From Geodermatophilus normandii (lineage in GTDB: Bacteria > Actinomycetota > Actinomycetes > Mycobacteriales > Geodermatophilaceae): 64,000 nt of DNA. This document shows, piece by piece, positions 8,462-16,732 of this stretch. The translations under genes and the position numbers were made by a program. Where the stretch lies: assembly GCF_003182485.1 (NCBI RefSeq), contig NZ_QGTX01000001.1, positions 3,302,001 to 3,366,000 on the forward strand. Reading direction: 5' to 3'. How positions within the stretch are numbered: position 1 is the stretch's first letter; every line of letters starts with the position of its first letter. Below the pieces are notes generated by a model. That model did no database searches and was not told the DNA's origin. It saw only the letters and a program-made list of their open reading frames with translations.

Positions 8462-10005
8462 CGCTGCACGGACTCCGCGGACCCGCCGTACTCCTTCCGG
8501 AGCGTGGTCTTGAGCACCTTGCCGGTGGCGTTGCGGGGCAGCTCGGGCACGAACTCGACCCGGCTCGGGCACTTGAAGTGGGCCAGCCGCTCGCGTGCGT
8601 AGCCGAGCAGCCCGTCGGCGTCGGGCTGCGCGCCGTCCGCCAGCGCGACGACGGCCACCGGCGTCTCCCCCCAGCGCGGGTCGGGGACGCCGACGACGGC
8701 GACCTCGCGCACCGCCGGGTGCCGGTAGAGCACCTGCTCGACCTCGATCGGGTACACGTTCTCGCCGCCGGAGATGATCATGTCCTTCTTGCGGTCGACG
8801 AGGGTGACGAAACCCTCGGCGTCCATCCGGCCGAGGTCGCCGGTGTGGAACCAGCCGTTGCGGAACGCCTCCGCCGTCGCCTCCGGCAGCCCCCAGTAGC
8901 CGGCGAACACGTTGGGCCCGCGCACCACCAGCTCGCCGACGACGTCGGTGGCGACGTCGCGGTCGTCGTCGTCGACGATCCGCGCCTCCACGTGCATCAG
9001 TGCGCGGCCGATCGAGCCGGCCTTCTCCTTGACGTGGTCGGCGTCGAGGATCGAGACGGCGGGCGCGGTCTCGGTCATGCCGAAGCCCTCCTGGAAGGGC
9101 AGGCCCTTGCCCTGGAAGAACTCGATCACCGGCAGCGGGCACGGCGCGCCCCCGGTGACGGCGAGCTCCAGCGCGGACAGGTCGTGCCGGTCGAAGTCGG
9201 GGACGGCCGTCAGCGCGGCCCACATCGCCGGGACCAGGAACTGCACGGTGGCCCGCGCCTCCGCCATCGCCGCGAGGGTCTGCGCCGGGTCGAAGGAGGG
9301 GAGGACGACGTTGGTGCCACCCAGGTAGAGCAGCGGCAGCGTGTGCACGCCGAGCCCGCCGATGTGGAACATCGGCGCGACGGTCACCGTCACGTCGCTC
9401 TCCCGCAGCCCCCGGCCGAAGGACAGCACGTTGACGACGTTCCACAGGTGGTTGTCGTGGGTGAGCATCGCGCCCTTGGGGCGGCCCGTGGTGCCCGAGG
9501 TGTACATCAGGCAGGACAGGTCGCTGCCGGCGACGTCGGTGCCGAGCGCCCGCGGCTCACCGGCCGACAGCAGCGCCTCGAAGTCCGTCTCGCCGTCCTG
9601 CGGTTCGCCGCCGACGACCACCCGGTGCCGCACGCGGATCCCCTCGCCGGTGAGCGCGGCCCGGGCGACGGGCGCCAGGGGTGCGGACCAGACGAAGACG
9701 TCGGCGCCGGAGTCGGCGAGCAGGTAGCTGACCTCCGGCGGCGCCAGCCGCAGGTTCATCGGGACGAAGACCGCGCCCAGCTTGGCGGTGGCGAACATGG
9801 TCTCGAGGAAGGCGGGGCTGTTGAGCAGCAGCCCGGCGACCCGGTCGCCCTGCCGCACGCCGAGGTCGCGCAGGGACCGGGCCAGCTGGTCGGTGCGGCG
9901 GTCGAACTCGGTGTAGGTGATCCGCCGGTCGCCGGCGACCAGGGCGGTGCGGTCCCCCGAGAGGAACGCCCGCCGGGCCGGCCAGCTGCCGATGCCCCTG
10001 TCCAT
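8458..10005 (-). CDS. Acyl-CoA synthetase (AMP-forming)
   Basis: 515-residue ANL-superfamily ligase that activates a carboxylic acid to its CoA thioester via an acyl-adenylate. Visible motifs are YTSGTTGRPKG (P-loop, about residue 168), GFGMTET (about 305), GWFHTGDLG (about 387), DRKKDMIISGGENVYP (about 405) and the terminal lysine motif NATGKVLK. It is full length. It is the first gene of a two-gene unit with the acyl-CoA dehydrogenase and is divergent from the TetR gene, whose product is its likely regulator. Confidence 0.9.
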   Translation of the reverse strand: MDRGIGSWPARRAFLSGDRTALVAGDRRITYTEFDRRTDQLARSLRDLGVRQGDRVAGLLLNSPAFLETMFATAKLGAVFVPMNLRLAPPEVSYLLADSGADVFVWSAPLAPVARAALTGEGIRVRHRVVVGGEPQDGETDFEALLSAGEPRALGTDVAGSDLSCLMYTSGTTGRPKGAMLTHDNHLWNVVNVLSFGRGLRESDVTVTVAPMFHIGGLGVHTLPLLYLGGTNVVLPSFDPAQTLAAMAEARATVQFLVPAMWAALTAVPDFDRHDLSALELAVTGGAPCPLPVIEFFQGKGLPFQEGFGMTETAPAVSILDADHVKEKAGSIGRALMHVEARIVDDDDRDVATDVVGELVVRGPNVFAGYWGLPEATAEAFRNGWFHTGDLGRMDAEGFVTLVDRKKDMIISGGENVYPIEVEQVLYRHPAVREVAVVGVPDPRWGETPVAVVALADGAQPDADGLLGYARERLAHFKCPSRVEFVPELPRNATGKVLKTTLRKEYGGSAESVQR

Positions 10006-10014
10006 GGTGGTCCT

Positions 10015-10086
10015 CCCGCGCCTGTGGTCTGGGTCACGCAGTCTGGCGAGGACCTGACGAGGGCGTCAACTACCCCGCGCCTGTGG
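10015..10086. promoter_or_regulatory. Direct repeats between ligase and TetR genes
   Basis: The 13-mer CCCGCGCCTGTGG occurs twice, at 10015-10027 (just upstream of the ligase start) and 10074-10086 (35 nt before the TetR start). Start-to-start spacing is 59 bp. Position next to both divergent starts makes them candidate binding sites for the TetR protein. TetR operators are usually palindromes, so this remains a guess. Confidence 0.4.
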
Positions 10087-10120
10087 CAGGCTGCCCGGGC
10101 CGAGGCGAACGGAGGTGGGG

Positions 10121-10762
10121 ATGACAGGCGTGCAGCAGGAGCAGCTCCCGGTCACCGACCGGGGACGGCGCACCCGGGCCGCCCTCCTGCAGGCCGGCCG
10201 GGAGCTGTTCGAGGAGCGTGGCTGGGCCGACGTCCGCATCGACGCCGTGGCCGAGCGGGCCGGCGTCTCGCACGGGACCTTCTACACCTGGTTCGACTCC
10301 AAGGAGTCGCTGCTGCGGGCGATCGTCGCCGTCGTGGTGGAGGACCTCTTCACCGCCACGACGGTGGGTCCCCGGCTGCCGCCCGACGCGCCCTACGCCC
10401 GGATCGAGGCGGCCAACCGGCTCTACCTCACCGCCGTCACCCGGCACGCCCGGATCCTGCGGGTGCTCGACTCGCTGGCCGACACCCGCGAGGAGTTCCG
10501 GCGGCTGCGGGTCGACGTCCGGGAGGCCTTCGTCCGCCGCGGGATGGAGGGCCTGGTGCGGCTGCAGGAGCTGGGCCTGGCCGACGGCGCCCTGCCGCCC
10601 CGCGCCACCGCGAGCGCCCTGGGGGCGATGGTCGAGTCCTTCGCCCACCTGTGGCAGGACCCGGGGGAGGACCTCGACGAGGACGCCGCCGTCGACGTGC
10701 TCACCCGGCTGTGGGCCGGCGCCATCGGCCTGCCGCGCTCGGCCTGGCCCGACGGGCGCTAG
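10121..10762 (+). CDS. TetR family transcriptional regulator
   Basis: 213 residues with an N-terminal helix-turn-helix (residues about 17-65: RTRAALLQAG, IDAVAERAGVSHGTFYTWF). This is the standard TetR DNA-binding domain, followed by a helical ligand domain. ATG 10121 is preceded by GGAGG. It is divergent from the acyl-CoA ligase/dehydrogenase pair, and its 3' end overlaps by 4 bp (CTAG) the last gene of the seven-gene carboxylase operon. It is therefore well placed to repress one or both acyl-CoA units, with an acyl-CoA as likely inducer. That role is inferred from context. Confidence 0.88.
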   Translation: MTGVQQEQLPVTDRGRRTRAALLQAGRELFEERGWADVRIDAVAERAGVSHGTFYTWFDSKESLLRAIVAVVVEDLFTATTVGPRLPPDAPYARIEAANRLYLTAVTRHARILRVLDSLADTREEFRRLRVDVREAFVRRGMEGLVRLQELGLADGALPPRATASALGAMVESFAHLWQDPGEDLDEDAAVDVLTRLWAGAIGLPRSAWPDGR

Positions 10763-11535
10763 CCGTCGGCCGCCCAGGACGGGCGGCGCTTCTCCAGCAG
10801 TGCGGCGATGCCCTCCCGCGCCTCGGCCGAGGCGAACCGCTCGGCGGAGAGCGCGGCCATGCGGCGGAGGTCCTCCTGCAGGTCGTCGCCGGGCAGCTCG
10901 CGCAGCAGCCGCTTGGTGACGGCGAGCGCCTCCGGCGCGCCCCGGCCGAGGGACCCGACGAGGGCGTCGACGGTCGCGTCGAGCTCGTCGTCGGCCACCG
11001 CCCGGTCGAGCAGGCCGGCTCGCTGCGCGCGGAGGCCGTCGAAGGTCTCGCCGGTGAGGAACAGCTCCCGCGCCGCCCGGCGGTCCATCCGCCGCAGGCA
11101 GGCGACGGCGATGACCGCCGGCGCCACCCCGATGCGGACCTCACTGAAGCCGAAGCCCGCCCCGGCGAGGCCGACGGCGAGGTCGCAGGCGGCGATCAGG
11201 CCGAGGCCGCCGGCCCGGGCGGCGCCGTTGACGCGGGCCACCACCGGCTTCGGGCCCTCGATCAGCAGCGTCAGGACCTCCGGCAGCCCGACCGCGCCGG
11301 GGGCGGCACCGCTGCGCTGCTCCTTGAGGTCGGCGCCGGAGCAGAAGACCGGGCCGGCGCCGGTCAGCACCACCGCGCGCACGCCGTCGTCGGCCATCGC
11401 CCCGGTGAGCGCCGCGTGCAGCTGCTCGACCAGGGCCCGGGACAGCGCGTTGCGGTTGGCCGGGGAGTCCAGCGTGACCACCGCGGCCGGCCCGCGCCGG
11501 CCGACGGTGACCAGCCGGTCAGCTCCGGAACTCAT
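10759..11535 (-). CDS. Enoyl-CoA hydratase/isomerase family protein
   Basis: 258-residue crotonase-fold protein. The oxyanion-hole segment FCSGADLKE lies near residue 65 and NGAARAGGLGL near 105. The first catalytic Glu of classical hydratases (GGGxEL) is replaced by Leu here, while the second is kept in FSEVRIG. It may therefore be an isomerase or a specialised hydratase such as the AtuE/LiuC kind. It is the last gene of the operon running from 20481, and its start overlaps the ligase end by 17 bp. Its stop shares the palindrome CTAG with the convergent TetR stop. Confidence 0.85.
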   Translation of the reverse strand: MSSGADRLVTVGRRGPAAVVTLDSPANRNALSRALVEQLHAALTGAMADDGVRAVVLTGAGPVFCSGADLKEQRSGAAPGAVGLPEVLTLLIEGPKPVVARVNGAARAGGLGLIAACDLAVGLAGAGFGFSEVRIGVAPAVIAVACLRRMDRRAARELFLTGETFDGLRAQRAGLLDRAVADDELDATVDALVGSLGRGAPEALAVTKRLLRELPGDDLQEDLRRMAALSAERFASAEAREGIAALLEKRRPSWAADG

Positions 11536-13120
11536 CGCGCAGCTCGTGCTTCTGGATCTTGCCGGTGGCGGTCTTGGGCAGGCCGGTGCGGACCTCGATC
11601 CGCTTGGGCACCTGGAAACCGGCCAGGTGCGCCCGGCAGTGGGCCAGCAGCCGCTCGGCGATCGCCGCCGGGTCGGCGTCCGGGTCGGCGGCCACGACGA
11701 CGCCGGTGACGGCCTCGCCCCAGCGGTCGTCGGGGACGCCGATCACCGCGGCCTCGACGATCTCCGGCGAGGCGAGCAGCACCCGCTCCACCTCGACGGA
11801 GGAGACGTTCTCGCCGCCGGTCTTGACCATGTCCTTGACCCGGTCGGTGAACCAGACGACGGCCTCGTCGTCGAGGTGGCCGACGTCGCCGCTGTGGAAC
11901 CAGCCGTGCGCGAAGGCGGCGGTGTTGGCGGCCGGGTTGTTCCAGTAGCCGCTCATCACGTGCGGGCCGCGGTAGACGATCTCGCCGGTCTCGCCGGGGG
12001 GCAGGAGGTTCCCGCCCGGGTCCATGACCTGGGTGTCGACGGTGACCGTGGACGGGCCCCAGGACGCGGCCTTGGTCTCCTGGTGCGAGGGCCACTGGAA
12101 CACCGTCGCCGGCACGCACTCGGTCTGGCCGGAGCCCAGCAGCACCTGCGCGTTCGGGAACGCGGCGGCGATGGCGGTGATCCGCTCCTGCGGCATGGGC
12201 GCCATCGCGTAGATGCACAGCCGCACCGACGAGAGGTCCCGCGTGGCGATGCCGGGGGTGGCGAGCAGCGCGGCGTACATCATCGGCAGCAGCATCAGGT
12301 GCGTCGCCCGCCGCCGTTCGACGACCTCGAGGAACCCCTCGGGCTCGAAGCCGCGGGGCAGGACCGCGGTGCCGCCGGTGAGCAGGACCGGCAGCAGCAG
12401 GGTGTCCAGCGCGGTGGTGTGGAACAGCGGCAGCACGATCGGCAGGACGGAGGACTCGTCGCCGCGCCGGTGCCCGACCTGCAGCGCGTTGCTCAGGACG
12501 CCGACGTGCACGGCGAGGTGGCTGGTCAGCACGCCCTTGGGCCGCGCGGTGGTGCCCGAGGTGTAGAGGCAGTGCAGGGTGTCGCGGTCGTCCACGAGCA
12601 CCCGGACCGGCGTGGGGTCGACGGCGACGTCGTCCCAGCGGACCGCGTCGCGGCCGGCGACCTGCGCGGGGACGTCGTCGCCGGTGACGACCACCCGGGT
12701 GATGGCCGGCAGCCCCGGCAGGACCGCCTCGAGCAGCGGCAGGAAGACCGGGTCGGCGACGACGATGCGGGTGCCGGAGTCGGCGAGGATCCACGCGACG
12801 TCCTCGGGGGCGAGCATCAGGTTGACCGGCAGCGCGACCAGCCCGGCCTTGGCGCAGCCGAAGAAGCTCGCGGCGAACCGCCAGGAGTTGCCGAGCAGGA
12901 ACGCCACCGGCTCCTGGTGCCCGACGCCGGCGTCGAGCAGGCCCCGGCCGAAGGCCTCCGCCGCGGCGTCGAGCCGGGCGTAGCTGACCTCCTCCTCGCC
13001 GTCGACGATCGCCGTGCGGCCGGCGAACAGCCGGGTGGAGCGGGTGAGCATGTCGCCCACGGAGAACCGGGTGGCCAGGTTCAGCTCGAGGGGGTCGATC
13101 CCGGACAGGTCAGGACGCAC
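11519..13120 (-). CDS. AMP-dependent acyl-CoA ligase
   Basis: 533-residue ANL-superfamily ligase. Motifs are YTSGTTARPKG (about residue 187), GSGQTEC (where most members have GxTE, about 328), GWFHSGDVG (about 405), DRVKDMVKTGGENVSS (about 423) and KTATGKIQK near the C-terminus. The GTG start at 13120 overlaps the carboxylase alpha stop by 11 bp. Sitting between the carboxylase and an enoyl-CoA hydratase, it probably activates the free acid that the operon degrades. It is distinct from the ligase at 8458. Confidence 0.88.
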   Translation of the reverse strand: MRPDLSGIDPLELNLATRFSVGDMLTRSTRLFAGRTAIVDGEEEVSYARLDAAAEAFGRGLLDAGVGHQEPVAFLLGNSWRFAASFFGCAKAGLVALPVNLMLAPEDVAWILADSGTRIVVADPVFLPLLEAVLPGLPAITRVVVTGDDVPAQVAGRDAVRWDDVAVDPTPVRVLVDDRDTLHCLYTSGTTARPKGVLTSHLAVHVGVLSNALQVGHRRGDESSVLPIVLPLFHTTALDTLLLPVLLTGGTAVLPRGFEPEGFLEVVERRRATHLMLLPMMYAALLATPGIATRDLSSVRLCIYAMAPMPQERITAIAAAFPNAQVLLGSGQTECVPATVFQWPSHQETKAASWGPSTVTVDTQVMDPGGNLLPPGETGEIVYRGPHVMSGYWNNPAANTAAFAHGWFHSGDVGHLDDEAVVWFTDRVKDMVKTGGENVSSVEVERVLLASPEIVEAAVIGVPDDRWGEAVTGVVVAADPDADPAAIAERLLAHCRAHLAGFQVPKRIEVRTGLPKTATGKIQKHELRDEFRS

Positions 13121-15155
13121 GGCTGTTCTCCTCGGTCTCGGGGTGGGGGACCTGCTCGCTGACGACCGCGAGGACCGCGCCCGTCTCCACCTGCGCGCCC
13201 ACGGTGGCGTGCAGGGAGGTGACCACCCCGTCCGTCGGCGCCACGACGGGGTGTTCCATCTTCATGGCCTCGAGGACCAGCACCAGTTGCCCGGCGCGGA
13301 CCTCGTCACCCTCGGCCACGGCCACCCGGGTGACCGCGCCGGGCATGGTCGCGGTGAGCGACCCGGGCGCGACCGCGGCGGTGGGCTCGGGGAAGCGCGG
13401 CCGCTCGACCAGCGTGGTCGCGCCCTCGGGGCCGTCGACGTGGTGGCGGTCGCCGTCGACGTGCACCTTGTAGGCGCTCCGCAGCCCCTCGGCCTCGACG
13501 TCGAGCCGGACCCGTCCCGGGCCGGTCACCTCGGTGCCGAGCACGGTGAGCGGCACGGGCTCGCCGTCGACGTCGGCGGTCACGCCCGAGCGGTCGAGGC
13601 GGTAGCGCACCGTGCCGGCGTCGAAGGCGGTGGTCTGCGGCGCGGTGGGGTTGTTGCGCCAGCCCGAGGGCAGGCCGGCCAGGACCGGCGCGGCCGCCCG
13701 CCGCAGGGCCGCCCCGGCGAGGGCGGCGACGACGGCGTGCCGGCGGCGGCCGGCGTCGTCGACCAGCGGCGCGGCGAGGACGTCGAGGCCGTGCCGGTCC
13801 AGGAACGCGGTGTCGGTCTCCCCGGCGAGGAAGGCCGGGTGCCGCAGCACGCGCACCAGCAGGTCGCGGTTGGTGGTGAGGCCGTGCAGGCGGGCGCGGG
13901 CGAGCGCGCCGGCCAGGGCGAGCGCCGCGGACGCGCGGTCGGGAGCCCAGGCGATCACCTTGGCGAGCATCGGGTCGTAGTGGACGCCGACCTCCCCGCC
14001 GGCGACCACGCCGCTGTCGACGCGGATGCCGGGGCCGGGCGGAGGGCGGAACGCGGTGTCGGCGGGGATGGCGAACTCGGCGAGCCGGCCCGACTGCGGC
14101 AGCCAGCCGCGCGCCGGGTCCTCCGCGTACAGGCGCACCTCGATCGCGGCACCCGACAGCGTGGGGGAGACCGCCTCCGCGGGCAGCGGGCGGCCGGCGG
14201 CGACGTCGAACTGCAGCCGGACGAGGTCGAGACCGGTGACGGCCTCGGTGACCGGGTGCTCGACCTGCAGCCGGGTGTTCATCTCGAGGAACCAGAAGTC
14301 GCCGGACTCCTCCAGCAGGAACTCCACCGTGCCGGCGCCGACGTAGCCGATCGCGCGGGCCGCGGCCACGGCCGCCTCGTGCAGCCGCGCGCGCAGGTCC
14401 GGCCCCACGGCGGGGGAGGGCGCCTCCTCGACCACCTTCTGGTGCCGCCGCTGGATCGAGCACTCGCGCTCGAACAGCGCCACGGTGGTCCCGGACCGGT
14501 CGCCGAAGACCTGCACCTCGACGTGGCGGGGCCGCTCGACCAGCCGCTCGAGGAAGACGGTGCCGTCACCGAACGCCGACGCCGCCTCCCGGGCCGCGCC
14601 CTCGACCGCCTCGCCCAGCTCCGACGGCTCGCGCACGGTGCGCATGCCGCGCCCGCCGCCGCCGAAGGACGCCTTGACCAGCAGCGGATAGCCGACCTCG
14701 GAAGCGGCCTTCTCGAGGGTGTCGCCGGACAGGCCGGTCGCGTCGACGCTGGGCAGGACGGGCACTCCCGCCCGGGCCATGAGCTCCTTGGCGGCGAGCT
14801 TGCTGCCCATCGCCTCGACGGCCCCGGGGTCCGGCCCGACGAACACCAGCCCGGCCGCCTCGACGGCGCGGGCGAAGTCGGCGTTCTCCGACAGGAAGCC
14901 GTAGCCGGGGTGCACGCAGTCCGCGCCGGACCGCAGCGCCGCGGCGACGACGAGGTCGGCGCGCAGGTAGGTGTCGGCCGGCGTGCTGCCCGGCAGCCGG
15001 ACCGCGACGTCGGCGTCGGCCACGAACGGGGCCGCGGCGTCGGCGTCGGAGTACACGGCGACCGTGCGCAGGCCCATGGCGCGGGCGGTGACGACGACGC
15101 GCCGGGCGATCTCGCCGCGGTTGGCGACCAGGACGCAGCTGAGCGGGCGGGTCAC
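13110..15155 (-). CDS. Acyl-CoA carboxylase alpha subunit (biotin carboxylase + BCCP)
   Basis: 681 residues. The N-terminal biotin carboxylase domain includes LVANRGEIARRV (about residues 6-17), the ATP-grasp glycine loop KASFGGGGRGM (about 160), and FLEMNTRLQVEHPVTE (about 290). A middle domain follows, and the C-terminal biotinyl domain carries the biotinylated lysine in EAMKMEH (about 645). The subunit carboxylates biotin with bicarbonate and ATP for transfer by the adjacent beta subunit. The GTG start overlaps the beta-subunit stop by 4 bp. The fused alpha form fits acetyl/propionyl-, methylcrotonyl- or geranyl-CoA carboxylases; AtuA context favours a branched substrate. Confidence 0.9.
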   Translation of the reverse strand: MTRPLSCVLVANRGEIARRVVVTARAMGLRTVAVYSDADAAAPFVADADVAVRLPGSTPADTYLRADLVVAAALRSGADCVHPGYGFLSENADFARAVEAAGLVFVGPDPGAVEAMGSKLAAKELMARAGVPVLPSVDATGLSGDTLEKAASEVGYPLLVKASFGGGGRGMRTVREPSELGEAVEGAAREAASAFGDGTVFLERLVERPRHVEVQVFGDRSGTTVALFERECSIQRRHQKVVEEAPSPAVGPDLRARLHEAAVAAARAIGYVGAGTVEFLLEESGDFWFLEMNTRLQVEHPVTEAVTGLDLVRLQFDVAAGRPLPAEAVSPTLSGAAIEVRLYAEDPARGWLPQSGRLAEFAIPADTAFRPPPGPGIRVDSGVVAGGEVGVHYDPMLAKVIAWAPDRASAALALAGALARARLHGLTTNRDLLVRVLRHPAFLAGETDTAFLDRHGLDVLAAPLVDDAGRRRHAVVAALAGAALRRAAAPVLAGLPSGWRNNPTAPQTTAFDAGTVRYRLDRSGVTADVDGEPVPLTVLGTEVTGPGRVRLDVEAEGLRSAYKVHVDGDRHHVDGPEGATTLVERPRFPEPTAAVAPGSLTATMPGAVTRVAVAEGDEVRAGQLVLVLEAMKMEHPVVAPTDGVVTSLHATVGAQVETGAVLAVVSEQVPHPETEENSRAS

Positions 15156-16732
15156 AGCCGGAACACCCCCCATCCGTCGTGCAGGCCTCTGACCGGGGCG
15201 TTGTGGATGGCCGACAGGGCGAGCCCGAGGACGGTGCGGGTGTCGCGGGGGTCGATGATCCCGTCGTCGTAGAGGCGGCCGGAGAGGAACAGCGCGAGCG
15301 ACTCGGCCTCGATCTGCTGCTCCACGGCGGCGCGCATGGCCGCCGCGGCCTCCTCGTCGTAGTCGCGGCCGCGGGCCCGCGCGCTGGCCCGGCCGACGAT
15401 GTCGAGGACGCCGGCCAGCTGTGCCGGCCCCATCACCGCGCTCTTGGCGTTGGGCCAGGTGAACAGGAAGCGGGGCTCGTAGGCGCGGCCGCACATGCCG
15501 TAGTTGCCGGCGCCGTAGGAGGCCCCGATGTTCACGGTGAGGTGCGGGACGGTGCTGTTGGACACCGCGTTGATCATCTGCGAGCCCGCCTTGATGATCC
15601 CGTCCTGCTCGTACTCGGTGCCGACCATGTAGCCGGTCGTGTTCTGCAGGAACAGCAGCGGGGTGTCGGTCTGGTTGGCCAGCTGGATGAACTGGGCGGC
15701 CTTCTCGGCGTCCTGCCGGAACAGCACGCCGCGGGCGTTGGCCAGCACCCCGACCGGGTAGCCGTGGATGCTGGCCCAGCCGGTCACCAGCGACGTCCCG
15801 TAGAGCGGCTTGTGCTCGTCGAAGCGGCTGCCGTCGACGACGCGGGCGAGGACGTCGCGGGGGTCCAGCGGCTGGCGCAGGTCGGCCGGGGCGAGGTCGA
15901 GCAGCTCCTCCGGGTCGTGCAGCGGCGGGTCGGCCGGCCGCGAGGGGCCCGGGCCCTGCTTGCGCCAGTTGAGGTTCCGCACGATCTGCCGGCCCAGCCG
16001 GATGGCATCCACCTCGTCGACGGCGAGGTGGTCGGCGCTGCCGGAGACGCGCGCGTGCATCGCGGCCCCGCCGAGGGACTCCTCGTCGGCGTCCTCGCCG
16101 GTGGCCATCTTCACCAGCGGCGGACCGGCGAGGAACACCTTGCTGCGGTTCTCGATCATCACCACGTGGTCGCTCATCCCGGGCACGTAGGCGCCGCCGG
16201 CGGTGCTGTTGCCGAACACCAGCGCGATCGTCGGGATGCCGGCCGCCGACAGCCGGGTCAGGTCGCGGAAGCCGCGGCCGCCGGGGATGAAGATCTCCGA
16301 CTGGGTGGGCAGGTCGGCGCCGCCGGACTCCACCAGGCTGACGAACGGCAGCCGGTTGACCCGCGCGACGTCGTGCGCCCGGGCGGACTTGCGCAGCGTG
16401 TAGGGGTTCGACGTCCCGCCGCGGACGGTGGGGTCGTTGGCCGAGACCACCACCTCGACGCCCTCGACGACGCCGATGCCGGTGACCGTGCTGGCCCCGA
16501 CCGGGAAGTCGGTGCCCCACGCGGCGTAGGGGGAGAGCTCGAGGAACGGGCTGTCGCGGTCCAGGAGCAGCTCGATGCGCTCCCGCACCGTGAGCTTGCC
16601 GCGCCCGCGGTGGCGGGCCAGCGCCTTGTCCCCACCGCCGGCGTTGGCCAGGCGCAGCTGCTCCTCGAGCTCGGCCAGCCGTTCGAGCAGGGCGGCGCGG
16701 TTGCCCGCGGCCCGCTCGTCGAGAACCGTCAT
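15152..16732 (-). CDS. Acyl-CoA carboxylase carboxyltransferase (beta) subunit
   Basis: 526 residues with crotonase-like carboxyltransferase halves. Landmarks are VVSANDPTVRGGTSNPYTLRK-type sequence near residue 100, GNSTAGGAYVPGMSD near 180, GTEYEQDGIIKAG near 385, and SYGAGNYGMCGRAYEPRF near 415. The GAGNYGMCGRA segment is typical of the methylcrotonyl/geranyl-CoA carboxylase branch rather than propionyl-CoA carboxylases. It transfers carboxyl from biotin to the acyl-CoA. The ATG start at 16732 overlaps the AtuA-like stop by 4 bp (ATGA). The true substrate is inferred, not shown. Confidence 0.9.
   Translation of the reverse strand: MTVLDERAAGNRAALLERLAELEEQLRLANAGGGDKALARHRGRGKLTVRERIELLLDRDSPFLELSPYAAWGTDFPVGASTVTGIGVVEGVEVVVSANDPTVRGGTSNPYTLRKSARAHDVARVNRLPFVSLVESGGADLPTQSEIFIPGGRGFRDLTRLSAAGIPTIALVFGNSTAGGAYVPGMSDHVVMIENRSKVFLAGPPLVKMATGEDADEESLGGAAMHARVSGSADHLAVDEVDAIRLGRQIVRNLNWRKQGPGPSRPADPPLHDPEELLDLAPADLRQPLDPRDVLARVVDGSRFDEHKPLYGTSLVTGWASIHGYPVGVLANARGVLFRQDAEKAAQFIQLANQTDTPLLFLQNTTGYMVGTEYEQDGIIKAGSQMINAVSNSTVPHLTVNIGASYGAGNYGMCGRAYEPRFLFTWPNAKSAVMGPAQLAGVLDIVGRASARARGRDYDEEAAAAMRAAVEQQIEAESLALFLSGRLYDDGIIDPRDTRTVLGLALSAIHNAPVRGLHDGWGVFRL

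Noticed and set aside
8578-11709. Very long open frame on the plus strand (1043 codons)
   Set aside because: It is the complement of two well-supported acyl-CoA genes and the TetR region; the translation is low-complexity Arg/Gly/Asp sequence with no domain. Long antisense frames are usual at this G+C content.
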